From contig CANPWM010000004.1 of the NCBI GenBank assembly GCA_947584295.1, forward strand, positions 1-57,313: DNA of 57,313 bases, read 5' to 3'. This document shows, in pieces, positions 25,094 through 32,890 of this stretch. The stretch comes from an uncultured Oscillospiraceae bacterium (GTDB lineage Bacteria; Bacillota; Clostridia; Oscillospirales; Oscillospiraceae). Numbering within the stretch: position 1 is the first letter of the stretch; each line of letters starts with the position of its first letter. A program made the position numbers and the translations under genes. The notes below the pieces were generated by a model. The model was not told the DNA's origin. It saw only the letters and a program-made list of their open reading frames with translations, and made no database searches.

Positions 25094-25891
25094 TCACCCG
25101 TTCAAGACCGCGTGGGATTCCGCCACCACGGCGCGCACGTCCGCCCGGTTTTCGCAGGGCGCGCTTACCAGATGGCCCAGATACTCAATATTCCCCTCCG
25201 GCCCCCGAATGGGGGACCAGGTCATATTCTCCACATAAAACCCGGCGTTCCTGGCGTTGTCCAAAAACGCCTCCAGCACCTCCATGTGCGTCTCCGGCTC
25301 CCGGACAACGCCCTTCTTGCCCACTTTCTCGCGCCCCGCCTCAAACTGGGGCTTGATAAGGCAGAACACCTCGCCGTCCTCCGTGAGAACGCCGCGCACG
25401 GCGGGCAAAATCAAAGACAGGGAGATAAAGCTCACGTCGATGGCGGCAAGGCTCGGCCGCTCTGGGAACATATCGGCGGTGAGATACCTGGCGTTGGTGC
25501 GTTCCATCACCACCACCCGGGGATCTGACCGGATACTCCAGGCCAGCTGTCCGTAGCCCACATCCACGGCGTAGACCTTCACCGCCCCCCTCTGGAGCAT
25601 CAGATCCGTAAACCCGCCGGTGGACGCGCCGCAGTCCAGGCACACCTTCCCCTCCGGGCTTCCCCCGAAGGTATCCAGCGCCCGCTCCAGCTTCAGCCCG
25701 CCCCGGGAGACGTACCTCAGCCCCGCGCCCCGCAGCTCGATCTGCGCGTCCGGGGCGTAGGCGTTCCCCGGCTTATCGGACCGCTGACCGTTCACATAGA
25801 CCTCCCCGGCCATGATCACCGCCCTGGCCTTCTCCCGGCTCTCGCAGAGGCCCCGCTCCGTCATAAGCACATCAAGTCTCGTCTTTGCCAT
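25094..25891 (-). CDS. tlyA: TlyA-family rRNA 2'-O-methyltransferase
   Basis: This 265-residue protein has an N-terminal S4 RNA-binding domain (LDVLMTERGLCESREKARAV, GEVYVNGQRSDKPG) and a SAM-dependent RrmJ-like methyltransferase (CLDCGASTGGFTDLMLQRGA near residue 85; IDVSFISLSLILP; LIKPQFEAGRE). The family methylates ribose positions in rRNA and was once called a hemolysin. It overlaps the end of dxs by 20 bp, so the two are translationally coupled. Confidence 0.94.
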   Translation of the reverse strand: MAKTRLDVLMTERGLCESREKARAVIMAGEVYVNGQRSDKPGNAYAPDAQIELRGAGLRYVSRGGLKLERALDTFGGSPEGKVCLDCGASTGGFTDLMLQRGAVKVYAVDVGYGQLAWSIRSDPRVVVMERTNARYLTADMFPERPSLAAIDVSFISLSLILPAVRGVLTEDGEVFCLIKPQFEAGREKVGKKGVVREPETHMEVLEAFLDNARNAGFYVENMTWSPIRGPEGNIEYLGHLVSAPCENRADVRAVVAESHAVLNG

Positions 25892-27758
25892 GGCCGTCCC
25901 CCGTGTCCGAAACGCTCCCCCTATGGGCCGCGATGGCCTCCGCCACGCTCTGGGCGTCTATGCCCACCAGCCGCCGCAACTCCTCCACCGTCCCGTGGGG
26001 GATAAACCTGTCTCCCAGATTTTTCAGGATCAGCGCCTTCAAGGCGACTCCCCGCGCGGCCAGCTCGGCGGCTATCTGCTGTCCCACACAGCCGCCCGCC
26101 ACGGCCTCCTCCAGAACAAGCAGCCGCCCCGTGCGCCTGACAGATCCCTCAAGGGGCCCGTAGTCGATGGGCTTTATCCGCCCCAGCTTGATAACGTCCA
26201 CCGCGATGCCCCGCTTTTCCAGCTCGTCGGCGGCGCAGAGGGCCGTGTTGACGCTGATGCCATAGGTGACAAGGGTGAAATCGCCGCCCTCCCGGAGCCT
26301 CAGCGCCGGTTCCGCGCCGCCCTGGGTGTACCGGCCCTCGCCCCCCTTGGGGTAGCGCACGGCCACGGGGCCTGTCTCCTCCAAGACGGCGTATCGAAGC
26401 ATATCCCGCAGCTCCGCGAAGCTGGCCGGCGACCAGACGCTCATGTTGGGCATGGAGGTCAGGAAGCTTACGTCCATGCTCCCCTGGTGGGTCTCCCCGT
26501 CCTCGCCGGAGAGGCCCGCCCGATCCACCGCCAAAACGGCGTGTTCACGGCCCATGGCCACGTCCTGCAATAACATATCGTAGCTTCTCTGCAAAAAGGT
26601 GGAGTACACGGCAAACACCGGCACGCACCCGCGCTCCGCCGCCCCGCCGATCATACTGGCGGCGTGGCCCTCGCAGATGCCCACGTCGAAAAAGCGTTCC
26701 GGGAAGCGCGTGGCGAACTCTGAAAGCCCCGTGCCGGAGGGCATGGCGGCGGTCACCGCCAGGATCCGCGGGTCTTTATCCGCCAGAGCGCACAGCTCGT
26801 CCCCGAACACGGAGGAGAAGCACGCCCCGGCGGCGGGGATAACGCCGGTGGCCGGGTCGAAGCTCCTGACGCCGTGGAAGGCGTCGGGGTTGGCCTCGGC
26901 GTACTGGTAGCCCTTTCCCTTTTGGGTGATCACATGGACAAGCGCCGGCCCCTGGGCGTCCCGGGCGATCTTCAGCGCCTCCGTCAGCTTCTTCAGATTA
27001 TGCCCGTCCACCGGCCCGATATAGAGGAATCCCATATCTTCAAAGAGGGAGCAGTTGAAGATGGCCTCCTTCACGCCCTGTTTGACCCGGTGGAAAAAGC
27101 GGTAGATCCACTGCCCGCCGGGGAACCTGTTCATAAATCGCCGGTAGGCGTTTTTGAAAGCGATATACCCGTGCCGCAGCCGCAGACGGGAGAGATACAG
27201 CGCCATGCCCCCTACGCTCTTGTCGATGGACATGCCGTTGTCGTTGAGGATCACGATGAAAGGCTCCGGGCTGGCCCCGGCGTCGCACAGCCCCTCATAG
27301 GTGAGGCCCCCGGCCAGCGCGCCGTCGCCCACCACGGCGATCACGTTGTAATCCTCCCCCAACAGCGTCCTGGCCCGGGCCATACCAAGCCCGGTGGACA
27401 CCGCCGAGGAGGCGTGGCCCGCCACAAAGGCGTCATGGACGGACTCCCCCGGCTTGGGAAAGCCCGAAACGCCCCCGAAGGATCGCAGTGTGCCGAAGCT
27501 CTCCCTGCGTCCCGTCAGGAGCTTATGGATATAGCTCTGGTGTCCCACATCAAAGAGGAGCCTGTCGCGGGAGGTGTCGAACACCCGGTGGATAGCCACC
27601 GTCAGCTCCACCACGCCCAGGTTGGAGCTGAGATGCCCGCCCGTCCTGGCGGTGGTGTTCACCACCGTCTCCCGAAGCTCCCGGCAGAGCTGGGGCAGCT
27701 CCGCCTCCTTGAGCCGTTTTACATCTTCCGGGGAATTGATCTTTTCAAGTACGCTCAC
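25872..27758 (-). CDS. dxs: 1-deoxy-D-xylulose-5-phosphate synthase
   Basis: This 628-residue thiamine-diphosphate enzyme condenses pyruvate and glyceraldehyde 3-phosphate, the first step of the MEP isoprenoid pathway. It shows the transketolase-like N-terminus (GGHLSSNLGVVELTVAIHRV), the TPP motif VGDGALAGGLTYEGLCDAG, the NDNGMSID segment, and in the pyrimidine domain GLSGEDGETHQGSMDVSFL and VAVRYPKGG. The length is typical. It follows oapA by 19 bp and is associated with the OLE RNA locus in many Firmicutes. Confidence 0.97.
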   Translation of the reverse strand: MSVLEKINSPEDVKRLKEAELPQLCRELRETVVNTTARTGGHLSSNLGVVELTVAIHRVFDTSRDRLLFDVGHQSYIHKLLTGRRESFGTLRSFGGVSGFPKPGESVHDAFVAGHASSAVSTGLGMARARTLLGEDYNVIAVVGDGALAGGLTYEGLCDAGASPEPFIVILNDNGMSIDKSVGGMALYLSRLRLRHGYIAFKNAYRRFMNRFPGGQWIYRFFHRVKQGVKEAIFNCSLFEDMGFLYIGPVDGHNLKKLTEALKIARDAQGPALVHVITQKGKGYQYAEANPDAFHGVRSFDPATGVIPAAGACFSSVFGDELCALADKDPRILAVTAAMPSGTGLSEFATRFPERFFDVGICEGHAASMIGGAAERGCVPVFAVYSTFLQRSYDMLLQDVAMGREHAVLAVDRAGLSGEDGETHQGSMDVSFLTSMPNMSVWSPASFAELRDMLRYAVLEETGPVAVRYPKGGEGRYTQGGAEPALRLREGGDFTLVTYGISVNTALCAADELEKRGIAVDVIKLGRIKPIDYGPLEGSVRRTGRLLVLEEAVAGGCVGQQIAAELAARGVALKALILKNLGDRFIPHGTVEELRRLVGIDAQSVAEAIAAHRGSVSDTGDGHGKDET

Positions 27759-27777
27759 AAATATCTACCGCCATGGA

Positions 27778-28326
27778 TTATTTCTTTTTGCCGGGGGTCT
27801 TGAAGTGGGGCGCAAGAGACATGAGCTTCCCCACCATAAAAATGATCTGGGTGTTTTTTGTCAGGGCGACGCTCTTGCCCACCGCCTTGCCCCCGATGGT
27901 CAGTCCCGACACAACGCCGGTCACCAGCAGGGACATCACGATACTGTTCAGGCCGAAATCCCGCGTCAGGTTCCCGGCGATGGTGGCCGCCGTGGCGCCG
28001 GAGATGATGCCGGAGATATCGCCCACCACGTCGTTGCAGACGGAGCTGACGCGCTCGGCCTTCCGTAAAAGCCGCAGGGCCTCCCTGGCCCCCCGCTCCT
28101 TGTGGGAGGCCATGGCGTGAAAGGGCGTCTCGGTGGCCGAGGTGACCGCCACGCCGATGATATCAAAGAGGATCCCCAGGGCGATAAAGGCAAAGAGCAG
28201 CACAAAGGCCACGATATACCCCGCCCCGTCCAAGATCTCCGAGCTTGTCAGCGAGAAGATCACCGACATGGTGACGGACAGTACCACGATCTCTATAAGC
28301 CATTTTACGTCAGCTTTTTTCTTCAT
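27778..28326 (-). CDS. oapA: OLE RNA-associated membrane protein OapA
   Basis: This 182-residue integral membrane protein has hydrophobic stretches at about 8-28, 33-60 and in the C-terminal half (IMSLLVTGVVSGLTIGGKAV), and a conserved-looking cytoplasmic segment (ATETPFHAMASHKERGAREA, VSSVCNDVVGDISGIISGAT). The start at 28326 follows AGGGGAAGG; an upstream in-frame extension to 28500 lies inside the repeat and is rejected. Its place between a large structured RNA and dxs, and the CNNM/CorB-like character, match OapA, the protein that anchors OLE RNA in the membrane and is linked to magnesium homeostasis and stress tolerance (published family knowledge). Identity is inferred from context and resemblance. 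Confidence 0.78.
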   Translation of the reverse strand: MKKKADVKWLIEIVVLSVTMSVIFSLTSSEILDGAGYIVAFVLLFAFIALGILFDIIGVAVTSATETPFHAMASHKERGAREALRLLRKAERVSSVCNDVVGDISGIISGATAATIAGNLTRDFGLNSIVMSLLVTGVVSGLTIGGKAVGKSVALTKNTQIIFMVGKLMSLAPHFKTPGKKK

Positions 28327-28344
28327 ACCTTCCCCTAAACAAAA

Positions 28345-28362
28345 AATGCCGCTTCGCGGCAA
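28345..28362 (-). terminator. intrinsic terminator between OLE RNA and oapA
   Basis: On the minus strand TGCCGC-GAA-GCGGCA is followed by TTTTTTG, 20 bp before the oapA ribosome site. It could end the OLE transcript, with oapA expressed by readthrough. Confidence 0.65.
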
Positions 28363-28388
28363 ACCCCATTCCCTATCATTTTTAATAC

Positions 28389-28498
28389 TTTTTCCGGCGG
28401 CATGTACGTCGGAAAAAATCCCTTTTGTCGCCCAAGCGTACAAATGGGGCCCCGCCGGGCCGCTGCCCGGTGGGGAGAGGCGGAGCCAAGTCCGCGAC
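28389..28498 (-). repeat. dispersed bipartite-hairpin repeat, copy B
   Basis: This is the inverse complement of copy A (3627-3740) over about 110 bp at roughly 90 per cent identity by eye. It includes CCCCACCGGGCAGCGGCCCG, the CGACAAAAGGGA link and the TTTTTTCCGACG...CGCCGG hairpin. The TTTGCGTTTTTTGACAA tail of other copies is missing. It separates the OLE RNA 3' end from oapA. Confidence 0.8.
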
Positions 28499-28514
28499 AA
28501 CGAGGCGGCGGCGA

Positions 28515-29148
28515 ACAGGATAAATCTTGCGGCTTAGGTCGGGTTGGTTTTCCCCCGGCGCTGCCTTCCGTTGCCGTGAAGGCGGTTTCCCATTAAAGCG
28601 CCGTTCCGGCCGTCGCCGGCCCGGTCACCCGATCGCCACTGAGACCGCACTGCAATCCCCTGTTCGCCCGATGGACAGCCTAGATGTTTTCCATGGCGAA
28701 GCGAAACGTCTCTTTAGCCTCTTTTGCAGGAAATATTTCAAGAGGATATCGCTCCACACCCTGGCCGGGGCGTGAAGCGCGTAGCTCCCCTATCCGCAAG
28801 ACCCACTCAAGGCAGGCTACTCTGCACACAGCACAGGTTGAGTCAAACAAGTCTCTTCCATTCAGTCGCACCGCAATACAGGTTTAAACCCCGGGACGTA
28901 ATCAGGTCGCGTACCGCGAAAGGGAGTACGCCTGACCACAACTCCGGGTCTCCACACCAGCAGGGTCGGGGCCGCTATGCCATTAGCGGTCGCCCTGAAG
29001 ATGCAGACGCAATTTGCGCCTCCCTCCAGCACCCACCCGGAACTGGGCGTTCCAAGCAGACACAAGAGGCTTCAACGATGTGCCCTTCAAAGGATTTTTA
29101 GGCCCTTCTTAGGAGACGTCAGCTCCGACTAGGATACTGCGCCGCCGA
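28515..29148 (-). ncRNA. OLE RNA (large structured non-coding RNA)
   Basis: About 630 nt on the minus strand run from a strong promoter (start near 29148) to about 28515, with no plausible reading frame. They lie directly upstream of the OapA-like gene and dxs, the diagnostic neighbourhood of OLE RNA, which is about 600 nt long. The 3' part is rich in stem-loops (for example ACGGCAACGGAAGGCAG and AAACCAACCCGACC). OLE forms a membrane ribonucleoprotein with OapA. The 5' end is set by the promoter; the 3' end is approximate. A match to the Rfam OLE model would confirm this. Confidence 0.78.
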
Positions 29149-29154
29149 TTTGAA

Positions 29155-29183
29155 ATTATAACTGATTTTCGCCGCGTTTTCAA
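29155..29183 (-). promoter_or_regulatory. sigma-A promoter of the OLE RNA
   Basis: On the minus strand, TTGAAA (29178-29183), 17 nt, and TATAAT (29155-29160). Confidence 0.85.
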
Positions 29184-29227
29184 TAGGATAAATGATAATT
29201 TTTTAAAAATCCGGCTTTCCGGCCCCT

Positions 29228-29503
29228 CTATTCCTCCGCCACCGTCACCGTCAGCCCCGGATTCTCCCGGGCCGCGTCCTCGCACACCCTCAGCACCCGC
29301 CTGGCGTAGCCGTACCGCTCCTCAAGGGCGGCGTTGCAAAAGACGATACGCGCCGCGGTGATCTCTCCCAGCATATCGTAAAGGGCGTCCAGATTCCTCC
29401 CGTACCCGTCGGGGAAGCCGAAGGCCTCCTGAAGATACGCCTGGGCCGCCGCCCGCTCCCGCAGTCTCCGGGCGTCCAGCTCGATTTTTCTCGTCTGCGT
29501 CAC
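29228..29503 (-). CDS. barstar-family ribonuclease inhibitor
   Basis: This 91-residue protein matches the barstar fold. It contains DARRLRERAAAQAYLQEAFG, FPDGYGRNLDALYDML (the G-R/K-N-L-D-A-L-x-D signature) and ITAARIVFCNAALEERYGYA. It would bind and block the cognate ribonuclease in the cytoplasm before export. Its start overlaps the stop of the preceding barnase gene by 4 bp, as expected of a toxin-immunity pair. Confidence 0.92.
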   Translation of the reverse strand: MTQTRKIELDARRLRERAAAQAYLQEAFGFPDGYGRNLDALYDMLGEITAARIVFCNAALEERYGYARRVLRVCEDAARENPGLTVTVAEE

Positions 29504-30099
29504 CAGCTCACCCTCCCCTCGTTTACCGTGACCTCCCTGAAGCTTTCATAGTGGTCGCCGGTGTAAAAATACAGCCCGTCATTGGAAAATACCAGCCTCC
29601 GGCTCCCCCGGGAGCCGTACCCCAGGGTGTCGATATCGCACTCGGTCCACGCGCGCCCCGGCTTGTCGGGCAGCAGGCCCTCGTAATTGCCGAACCTGTC
29701 CCCGCCGATGGCCGCGCCCGCTTTGACCGCCTCCACGCTCCCGCCGGACCAGCCCAGGGCCCTGGCCTCGTTTTTGGTGATGTAGTTGGGGGGCAGCTGG
29801 CCGTAGGCCGCCAGATAGAGCACCACGTTCTCAACGTCGTAATAGTACCCGCCGTACTCCGGCGCCCAGCCCCGCTCCTCCCCGTCTGTATCCGCCGTAT
29901 CCGAGGCCGTGTCCCGGCCCTCCGTCCCCGGCGCGGCGGTCTCTTCGTTCTCTGTTCCCGGCAGAGCGGTATCCGCCGGGACCGGCAGTCCCTTGGCGGT
30001 GTCCGTATCCACCGCCGGGACGTCGTCCGGGAGCATCACGCAGGCGGACAGGGTCATCAACAGCGCCAGCACCAGCGCCAACAGCCTTAGCTTTCTCAT
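29500..30099 (-). CDS. secreted barnase-type ribonuclease, putative lipoprotein
   Basis: This 199-residue protein begins with a signal sequence ending in a lipobox-like LSAC (about residues 17-20), followed by a Thr/Asp/Glu-rich linker of about 60 residues. The C-terminal guanyl-specific ribonuclease domain has YGQLPPNYITKNEARALGW, FGNYEGLLPDKPGRAWTECD (catalytic Glu), GSRRLVFSNDGLYFYTGDHY (Arg and His) and ESFREV. All three barnase catalytic positions appear present. The linker suggests the enzyme is displayed from the membrane rather than freely released. Its transcription is divergent from the Bce-like operon. Confidence 0.92.
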   Translation of the reverse strand: MRKLRLLALVLALLMTLSACVMLPDDVPAVDTDTAKGLPVPADTALPGTENEETAAPGTEGRDTASDTADTDGEERGWAPEYGGYYYDVENVVLYLAAYGQLPPNYITKNEARALGWSGGSVEAVKAGAAIGGDRFGNYEGLLPDKPGRAWTECDIDTLGYGSRGSRRLVFSNDGLYFYTGDHYESFREVTVNEGRVSW

Positions 30100-30177
30100 C
30101 TTTATCCCCTTTCAGCTCGGCAACAACGCAAATTCGATATTTTCCCGACAGTTTGCCCTCTGGGCATCTTTAGTCAA

Positions 30178-30206
30178 ATTATAGTCCCGCCCGGCCCGGC
30201 CGTCAA
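30178..30206 (-). promoter_or_regulatory. sigma-A promoter of the barnase/barstar operon
   Basis: On the minus strand, TTGACG (30201-30206), 17 nt, and TATAAT (30178-30183). Confidence 0.75.
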
Positions 30207-30318
30207 GCCCGCCGCGCCGCCCTCCCCCGTCCAAATATTAAAATCCGCCCGCCGTATTTATTTTCCGCGCCGGTTGTGGTAGTATGGAGGCAAGAACAGC
30301 CAAAAGGAGAGCGCCGCC

Positions 30319-30990
30319 ATGTACCGTATACTTGTGGTAGAAGACGACCTGCGGATAGCGGAGGAGATACAGGAGCGGGCCCGCATGTGGGATATGGACT
30401 GCCGGACCGTCACGGATTTTCGGAACGTCCTGGCGGAATTTGCCCAATACGGCCCCCACATCGTCCTGATGGACATCGGCCTGCCCTTCTTCAACGGCTA
30501 CCACTGGTGCGCGGAGATCCGCAAGATCTCCAGCGTCCCTATCCTCTTTATCTCCTCCGCCTCCGACAACATGAACATCGTCATGGCCATCAACATGGGC
30601 GCGGACGACTTCATCGCCAAGCCCTTTGACCTGGAGGTGCTGATGGCCAAGCTCCGCTCCCTGCTGCGAAGGGCCTACGACTTCGGCCTCACCCCCCGTA
30701 TGCTGGAGCATCGGGGCGCCCTGCTGAACACCGACGACGGCTCCCTGACTTACGGCGGGGAGAAGATTCCCCTCACCCGGAACGAGTATCTGATCCTCTA
30801 CTGCCTTTTGGAGAACAAGGGGAAGATCGTCAGCCGGGAAAAGCTCATGGAGCGGCTGTGGAAGACCCGGCAGTTCGTGGACGAGAACACCCTGACCGTC
30901 AACATCGGCCGCCTGCGGCGCAAGCTGGATGCCGCGGGGCTGACGGATTTCATCGCCACAAAGGTGGGTTCCGGCTATCTGGTGGAGTGA
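30319..30990 (+). CDS. OmpR/BceR-type response regulator
   Basis: This is a 223-residue regulator. Its receiver domain has the acidic pocket (VVEDD), the phospho-acceptor Asp52 in IVLMDIGLPFFNGYHW and Lys in DDFIAKPFDLE. The C-terminal winged-helix DNA-binding domain is LTRNEYLILYCLLENKGKIV, SREKLMERLW and NTLTVNIGRLRRKLD. Together with the following kinase and ABC transporter this is a Bce-like detoxification module, typically sensing peptide antibiotics. AAAAGGAG precedes the start. A candidate binding site lies in front of the ABC genes. Confidence 0.93.
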   Translation: MYRILVVEDDLRIAEEIQERARMWDMDCRTVTDFRNVLAEFAQYGPHIVLMDIGLPFFNGYHWCAEIRKISSVPILFISSASDNMNIVMAINMGADDFIAKPFDLEVLMAKLRSLLRRAYDFGLTPRMLEHRGALLNTDDGSLTYGGEKIPLTRNEYLILYCLLENKGKIVSREKLMERLWKTRQFVDENTLTVNIGRLRRKLDAAGLTDFIATKVGSGYLVE

Positions 30991-31006
30991 TTCGGAGGAC
31001 AAAACC

Positions 31007-31996
31007 ATGCGTCTATTTTTCGCTTATCTGCGTCAGCGGCGCGGGGGGATCCTGGCGCTGACGCTTTTCTGCGCCGTTTTCGCCGTCAGCTTCCTTCTGT
31101 ACCGTCTGCCCGCCGGGGCGGTATTATATCCGGCGGCTGTCTGCGCCCTTCTGGGGGCGGTGTTCCTGCTGGTGGACTTCTCCCGCGCCCTCCGAAAGCA
31201 CCGGGCGCTGGCCCGGCTCCAAACACTGCCCGCCGCCATGCTGGAGCGCCTCCCGGAGTCCCGGGGCCTGGACGATGAGGACTACCAGGCCCTCATACGC
31301 GCTCTGCAAAAGGAGGCCGCCGACAGCGCCGCCCTGGCCGCCGCCCGGTACAGTGATCTGGTAGAGTACTACACCGTCTGGGCGCACCAGATCAAAACCC
31401 CCATCACCTCCATGCGCCTGTCCTTGGAGAAGGAGGACACGCCCCTGTCCCGGCGGCTGTCCTCCGGCCTTACGCAGATCGAGCAATATGTGGAGATGGT
31501 GCTGGCCTATCTGCGCCTGGACGCCGACAGCACCGACTATGTGTTCCGGGAATACGCCCTGGACGGGATCATCGAGCAGAGCGTCGCCCGGTTCGCCGGG
31601 GAATTCATCGACCGCAAGCTCCGCCTCGACTTCACCCCCACCCGGCTGTCGGTGGTGACCGACGAAAAATGGCTGGCCTTTGTGCTGGAGCAGATCCTCT
31701 CCAACGCCCTCAAATATACCCGGGAGGGCGGCATCAGAATCTACCTGCGGGAACCTTCGTCCCTCTGCGTCCAGGACACCGGCATCGGCATCGCCCCCGG
31801 CGACCTGCCCCGGGTGATGGAGCGGGGGTACACGGGCCTCAACGGGCGGACGGACAAGCGCGCCAGCGGCATCGGCCTCTACCTGGTCAAGCGCGTCTGC
31901 GACGGCCTGGGCATCGGCCTGGACGTCGCCTCCCAGCCGGACGTGGGGACGACCGTGACCCTGGAGCTGTCCCAATACGAGCTGAAGGCGGAGTAG
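31007..31996 (+). CDS. BceS-type intramembrane-sensing histidine kinase
   Basis: This 329-residue kinase has two closely spaced N-terminal membrane helices (about 15-32 and 38-57) with almost no extracellular loop, as in BceS kinases that receive their signal from the partner transporter. The phospho-acceptor is His127 in WAHQIKTPITSMRLSLE. The ATPase domain follows with N-box VLEQILSNALKYT, DTGIGI and GIGLYLVKRV. It begins 16 bp after the regulator gene. Confidence 0.92.
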   Translation: MRLFFAYLRQRRGGILALTLFCAVFAVSFLLYRLPAGAVLYPAAVCALLGAVFLLVDFSRALRKHRALARLQTLPAAMLERLPESRGLDDEDYQALIRALQKEAADSAALAAARYSDLVEYYTVWAHQIKTPITSMRLSLEKEDTPLSRRLSSGLTQIEQYVEMVLAYLRLDADSTDYVFREYALDGIIEQSVARFAGEFIDRKLRLDFTPTRLSVVTDEKWLAFVLEQILSNALKYTREGGIRIYLREPSSLCVQDTGIGIAPGDLPRVMERGYTGLNGRTDKRASGIGLYLVKRVCDGLGIGLDVASQPDVGTTVTLELSQYELKAE

Positions 31997-31998
31997 AC

Positions 31999-32073
31999 CT
32001 TACAAAAATGTAAGCTCCCGGGCGGGAAATGTAAGCCGTTTCGATGGCGGCGCGTTTCCCGCCCGTCTATAAT
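31999..32073 (+). promoter_or_regulatory. BceR-like operator and promoter of the ABC transporter genes
   Basis: A perfect inverted repeat TTACA-AAAA-TGTAA (within 31999-32014) is followed by a further half-site ATGTAAG at 32029-32035 and a consensus -10 TATAAT at 32068-32073 that lacks a recognisable -35. BceR-type regulators are known to bind TNACA-N4-TGTAA, so this looks like an activator-dependent promoter for the downstream ABC genes. Confidence 0.75.
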
Positions 32074-32125
32074 AAAGCCGTCAGTCGGCGGGCGAAGGCC
32101 CGCAATAAGGAGGCTTTATCCACAC

Positions 32126-32890
32126 ATGAGTATATTGGAAGTCAAAAATCTCCGCAAGGTCTACGCCTCCCGCTTCGGCGGGAACAAGGTGGAGGCTCTG
32201 CGGAACGTGAGCTTCACCGTGGAGCAGGGGGAATTCGTGTCCATCATGGGCGAATCCGGCTCCGGCAAGACCACCCTTTTGAATATCCTGGCGGCTCTGG
32301 ACAAGCCCACCGGCGGCACGGTACTGCTGGACGGGCAGGATCTGAAGTCGGTCAAGGAATCGGCTGTGGCCGCCTTCCGGCGGGACAACCTGGGCTTTGT
32401 GTTCCAGGACTTCAACCTGCTGGACACCTTCACCCTGGAGGACAACATCTACCTCCCCCTGGTGCTGGCGGGCAGGAGCTATCAGGAGATGCGCGACCGC
32501 CTGACGCCCATGGCCGCCCGGCTAGGAATCGACGAGCTTTTGAAAAAATACCCCTACGAGGTGTCCGGCGGCCAGAAGCAGCGGGCCGCCGTGGCCCGGG
32601 CCATGATCACGAACCCCAAGCTCCTGCTGGCCGACGAACCCACCGGCGCGCTGGATTCCCGCTCCACCGACGAGCTGCTGCGCCTGTTCGCCCAGGTCAA
32701 CCGCGCGGGCCAGACCGTCCTCATGGTGACCCACTCCGTCAAGGCGGCCAGCGTGTCGGGCCGCGTCCTCTTCATCAAGGACGGCGAGGTGTTCCACCAG
32801 ATCTACCGGGGCGGCGACACCGACCAGCAGCTCTATCAGAAGATCAGCGACGCCCTGACTCTGCTGGCCACCGGGGGGATGAAAAAATGA
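32126..32890 (+). CDS. BceA-type ABC transporter ATPase
   Basis: This 254-residue ATPase has Walker A GESGSGKTTLLN near residue 35, Q-loop FVFQDFNLLDTF, signature VSGGQKQRAAVARAM near 143, Walker B LLLADEPTGALDSRS and the switch VTHSVKAAS. It belongs to the MacB/BceA class that powers antimicrobial-peptide removal or mechanosensitive lipid-target release. It overlaps the permease gene by 4 bp (ATGA). Confidence 0.95.
   Translation: MSILEVKNLRKVYASRFGGNKVEALRNVSFTVEQGEFVSIMGESGSGKTTLLNILAALDKPTGGTVLLDGQDLKSVKESAVAAFRRDNLGFVFQDFNLLDTFTLEDNIYLPLVLAGRSYQEMRDRLTPMAARLGIDELLKKYPYEVSGGQKQRAAVARAMITNPKLLLADEPTGALDSRSTDELLRLFAQVNRAGQTVLMVTHSVKAASVSGRVLFIKDGEVFHQIYRGGDTDQQLYQKISDALTLLATGGMKK

Noticed and set aside
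28327-28500. 58-codon extension of the oapA frame
   Set aside because: It runs through the terminator and repeat copy B; the start at 28326 has a good ribosome site.
32044-32886. N-terminal extension of the permease frame to 32044
   Set aside because: It lies inside the ATPase gene in another phase; the true start is ATG 32887 overlapping the ATPase stop codon.
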